Notes under the pieces: model-generated | What the model saw: only the letters and a program-made list of their open reading frames with translations | Databases searched by the model: none | Told to the model about the DNA's origin: nothing | Part shown: positions 60,869 through 64,000 of the stretch, one piece after another | How positions within the stretch are numbered: the stretch's first letter is position 1 | Layout of the letters: every line of letters begins with the position of its first letter | Program-made: the position numbers and the translations under genes | Source: Emiliania huxleyi CCMP1516 | Taxonomy: Eukaryota > Haptophyta > Isochrysidales > Noelaerhabdaceae | Assembly (NCBI RefSeq): GCF_000372725.1 | Contig: NW_005201240.1 | Span: forward strand, 154,250-218,249 | Reading direction: 5' to 3' | Length of the DNA: 64,000 nt

Positions 60869-63800
60869 TCACTCCTCGGACTTGCCCGCCTGCTGCTCTT
60901 TCCACTTCTTGACCATCAGCTCGGTCTTGTCGCGCGGCGCGGGCACGTGCGCCTTGTACTCCATAGTGTACTCCCCCTTGCCCTGCGTCACGCCTCGCAG
61001 GTCGGACGAGAAGCCAAACATGCTCTCGAGCGGCACATCCGCGTCGATTGTGACGAACTCGGCGCCCTCCATGCTGTTGACCGTGCCCTTGCGCTGCGAG
61101 ACGAGCGCCACCGCGGTGCCCTGGAACTCGGCCGGCACCGCCACCTCCGTCGACATGAGCGGCTCCAGCAGCACCGGCTTCGCCGTCGCCATCGCCTGCT
61201 TGAAGGCGCCCTGCGCGGAGGGAAAGGAAGGGACGGGACGGGACGGGAAAGTGCGGCACACTTCTCCACTCACACGCTGCTAGGGCCAGGGCCGGGCAAC
61301 CCTCGCGTCTCCACACCTGCGCGGCGGCGCGGAAGGCCAGCTCGTTCGAGTCGACTGCGTGTGCAAGCCCGTCCTGCAGCACCACCCGCATCCCCATCAC
61401 CTGCGGGAGGCGCCAGCGACGTGTCGGGGACGTGTCGGGGCCATGCGCGCAGGACTCCTCGCAGGCCGTGTCACCGGCGAGCCCGTGAGAGTCCCCTTGA
61501 GCATCGCCTCGCGGAAGCCCTGTTCGCAGCTGCAGCCGTGAAGAGACGGTGCGCTGCTTCCTCGCGATTCGGATGGAGGGTGAAGGTGGCGGTGTGGTGC
61601 GGTGGCGTGTAGACGAGGGAACGGCAGCTGACAGCGGCGCCTTGTCGATCGCGGTGACGAACTCGGGCGGGATCATGTTGCCCACGAGCTGGTTATCGAA
61701 CTCGTACGCGCCCTGGCCGAGCGCGTCGGAGGAGATCGGCTCCACGTAGCCCTCCACCTGCTCTCGGTCAATCTCGGGTCATCTCGGGTAGCCCCGGGTA
61801 TCTCGACACCGCCTCGGGGTCCATCTGCACCCGCCCAAACTGGCCCGAGCCGCCGCTCTGCTTCTTGTGCGTGTAGGCAAACTTGGAGCGCGTCGACGCC
61901 GTCTCGCGGAAGGCAACCTTCGGGTTGCCCGTCGAGCACTCCACCCCGTACTCGCGCTTGAGCCGCTCCACGTAGATCTCGAGGTGGAGCTCGCCCATGC
62001 CCGAGATGATGGTCTGGCCCGACTCGTCGTCGGTGTGCACGCGGAAGGTCGGGTCCTCCTGGGCGGCATGGTTTGGAGGAGGTGTGAGACGAGGCTGAGA
62101 CGAGGCTGAGACGGGGTTCAGACGGGGTTCAGACGGGGTTCAGACGGGGTTCGGACGGGGTTCAGACGGGGTTCAGACGGGGTTCGGAGGAGCTCGCCCC
62201 GCTGCCGCGAGGGGCGGCGGGCGGCGCTCCTTGGTGAAGCGGCCGAGCGCCTTTGAGAAGTTTGGCGCGTTCTTGTCGGCAGGCACCAGCGCGAGCGAGA
62301 TGACCTGACGGACATGTCATGAACGTGTCCTGGACGTGTCCTGGACGGCACCAGTGCGAGCGAGCTGACCGGATCGGGGACAAACATCGACGTCATCGAC
62401 AGCTTCGTCTTGCCGTCGGTGAAGGTGGTGCCCGAGGCGCAGTCGACGCCGAACATGGCGACGATGTCGCCCGCGCCGACCGACTCGACGTCCTCCATCT
62501 CGTTGGCGTGCATGCGGACGAGCCGCGGGATGCGAACCTTGCGCCGGACCCGAGATTACCCGAGATTGTCCGAGATTATCCGAGATTTCCTGAGATTGCC
62601 CGAGATGGCGGGGGGGCGAACCTTGCGCCGGTCCGCCGCCATCGACTGGATCGTGTCGCCGCGGCCAACCTTGCCCTGGTAGATGCGCATGTACGTCAGC
62701 TGGCCGAACTTCCCCTCCTCGAGCTTGAAGGCGAGCCTATGGTCATGTCTCGGACGTGTCATGCACGTGTCCTCGACATGTCCCCTCCTCGAGCTTGAAG
62801 GCGAGCCTATGGTCATGTCTCGGACGTGTCATGCACGTGTCCTCGACATGTCCCCTCCTCGAGCTTGAAGGCGAGCCTATGGTCATGTCTCGGACGTGTC
62901 ATGCACGTGTCCTCGACATGTCCCCTCCTCCAGCTTGAAGGCGAGCCTATGGTCATGTCTCGGACGTGTCATGCACGTGTCCTCGACATGTCCCCTCCTC
63001 CAGCTTGAAGGCGAGCCTATGGTCATGTCTCGGACGTGTCATGCACGTGTCCTCGACATGTCCCCTCCTCCAGCTTGAAGGCGAGCCTATGGTCATGTCT
63101 CGGACGTGTCATGCACGTGTCCTCGACATGTCCCCTCCTCCAGCTTGAAGGCGAGTCCCGACGAACGGGTCCGACGACACACCCGTGAGCCCCACCTGCT
63201 CCTCGTCTTTGTCCAAGTCGAGCGCGCAGTTGGTCACCTCGGTCGGCGCCGGCAGGTAGCTCACCACGCCGTCCAGGAGCGGCTGCACGCCCTTGTTCTT
63301 GAAGGCGCTCCCCATGAAGACGGGCGTGATCGCATTCGCGATCGTCTGGCGCCGGATCGCGGCACGCAGCACCCCGAGCGGCGGCTCCTCCTCGGCGAGG
63401 TAGAACTCTGCTATCTCCTCGTCGGCGTCTGCGAGCTTCTCGAGCAGCTCCGCGCGCTTCTCCTCCATGGCGGCCTGCAGCCCGGCAGGAACCTCCCCCT
63501 CCTCCACCTCCTCCCCGCCAGGCCCGGAGAAGCGGAGGGCCCTGCGCTCCAGCAGGTCGACCACACCCTCGTGGTCGCCGCTCACGCCGATCGGGATCTG
63601 CATTGCCACCGCGTTGAGCCGCAGCTTATCGCGCAGCTGGCCGATCACCGCGTCTGCACGGCGGAGGATGGCCCGAGATGGCCCGAGATGGCCCGAGATG
63701 GCCCGAGATGGCCCGAGATGGCCCGAGATGGCCCGAGATGACCCAATCACTGCGTCTGTGCGGCGGGTGCGCGAGGGGTCGTCGAGGAGTATCTGGGAGG

Positions 63801-64000
63801 TGCCTGCGCAGTGTCCAGGCAGTGCCATCCCAGTGCCGTCGCAGCGTCCAAGCCACTGTCTCGGCGGGAGAAGTGTCCCGGAAGTGTCACCCCACCTGGG
63901 TCGGAGCCCTCGCGGTCGAGCTTGTTGATGAAGGCGAGCCGCGGGACAGAGTACCGCCTGAGGAGGCCGGGCGCCGGCGACACTCCGGCGGCAGCGCAGC
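60869..64000 (-). CDS. GFM1: mitochondrial elongation factor G (N-terminus outside window)
   Basis: GTPase that translocates the mitoribosome. From the right edge: [18 protein letters not shown] (NKxD guanine motif), [80 protein letters not shown] then [28 protein letters not shown] then [96 protein letters not shown]. Stop at 60869. Introns: 63654-63755 (apparent AC-AG), 62737-63157 (apparent GA-AG), 62538-62621 (GT-AG), 62305-62369 (GT-AG, 21/23), 62059-62229 (GA-AG), 61758-61809 (GT-AG), 61520-61640 (GC-AG), 61401-61474 (GT-AG), 61211-61316 (GT-AG). The GTPase P-loop lies beyond 64000. Confidence 0.93.
62096..62190. repeat. intronic AGACGGGGTTC repeat
   Basis: About eight units of AGACGGGGTTC, with GGACGGGGTTC variants, in EF-G intron 62059-62229. 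Confidence 0.9.
62713..63160. repeat. 70-bp tandem repeat of acceptor + exon start, ~7 copies
   Basis: A 70-bp unit repeats at 62713, 62783, 62853, 62923, 62993, 63063 and 63133. Each contains CTCCTCGAGCTTGAAGGCGA (the coding start LAFKLEEG of the EF-G exon, minus strand) plus CTATGG, giving the acceptor CCATAG, and ACGTGTC motifs. Copies 1-3 have CGAGC and copies 4-7 have CCAGC. Confidence 0.95.
63662..63739. repeat. intronic GCCCGAGATG 10-bp repeat
   Basis: Seven tandem GCCCGAGATG units in EF-G intron 63654-63755. Confidence 0.95.

Noticed and set aside
62713-63160. CRISPR-like array
   Set aside because: The regular 70-bp period has no distinct repeat/spacer pattern; whole units are near identical and contain EF-G exon sequence in a eukaryotic gene.

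Overview
The window is nuclear DNA of a GC-rich unicellular eukaryote, most likely a marine alga. A haptophyte is my best guess; a pelagophyte or dinoflagellate relative is not excluded. The evidence is cytosolic ribosomal protein eL43 with an intron, a PP2A B''-type subunit split into about ten exons, JMJD6, a DUR3-type urea symporter, mitochondrial EF-G, very short exons, low-complexity tracts, and a Ty1/copia element. There are no operons. One 100-base run of N (52436-52535) marks an assembly gap.

Layout. 0-3.6 kb: C-terminal exon of a WW-domain protein, a hairpin cluster and a 1 kb CT-rich satellite. 3.6-6 kb (-): coiled-coil protein with an EF-hand-like tail. 8.3 kb (+): eL43. 9.1-10.3 kb (-): METTL21-type methyltransferase with a frameshift. 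10.6-12.8 kb: repeat elements. 13.8-14.7 kb (+): HMG-CoA-lyase-like protein without the usual HxH motif. 16.1-18.6 kb (+): PPP2R3C/TON2-like. 19.1-21.1 kb (+): decayed transposase-like ORF. 21.5-23.2 kb (-): F-box/LRR protein, divergent from a 73-residue membrane protein. 23.9-26.9 kb (-): glycosyltransferase with a PAN tail. 27.4-28.8 kb (+): LCAT-family acyltransferase. 29.5-31.2 kb (+): cupredoxin + DUF305 protein. 31.7-34.1 kb (-): JMJD6. 36.5-37.5 kb (-): secreted J-like protein. 37.6-38.9 kb: compact copia derivative. 39.1-40.5 kb (-): FAD monooxygenase. 40.5-41.0 kb (+): RanBP2-type zinc finger. 42.4-43.8 kb (-): secreted repeat protein. 45.2-48.0 kb (-): DUF3556 membrane protein. 48.3-51.7 kb: 951-bp tandem array. 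52.5-54.8 kb (+): DUR3. 56.2-57.9 kb (+): Ser/Thr kinase. 58.1-60.5 kb (+): unknown protein. 60.9-64 kb (-): mitochondrial EF-G, open at the window edge.

The most striking signal is in the introns rather than in any gene. Where protein homology fixes the splice junction, the first 8-34 bases of the intron are usually a near-copy of the first bases of the next exon. The acceptor is AG, and the donor dinucleotide (GC, GT, GA, once apparently AC) usually equals the first two bases of the downstream exon. Between the two copies lies a short insert, often a 10-11 bp minisatellite with core CCGAGA, or a motif around GGACACGTCC. This looks like intron birth by tandem duplication or by insertion with long target duplications, at work in most intron-bearing genes of the window. 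All exon calls were made by eye from homology and frame; no search was run.
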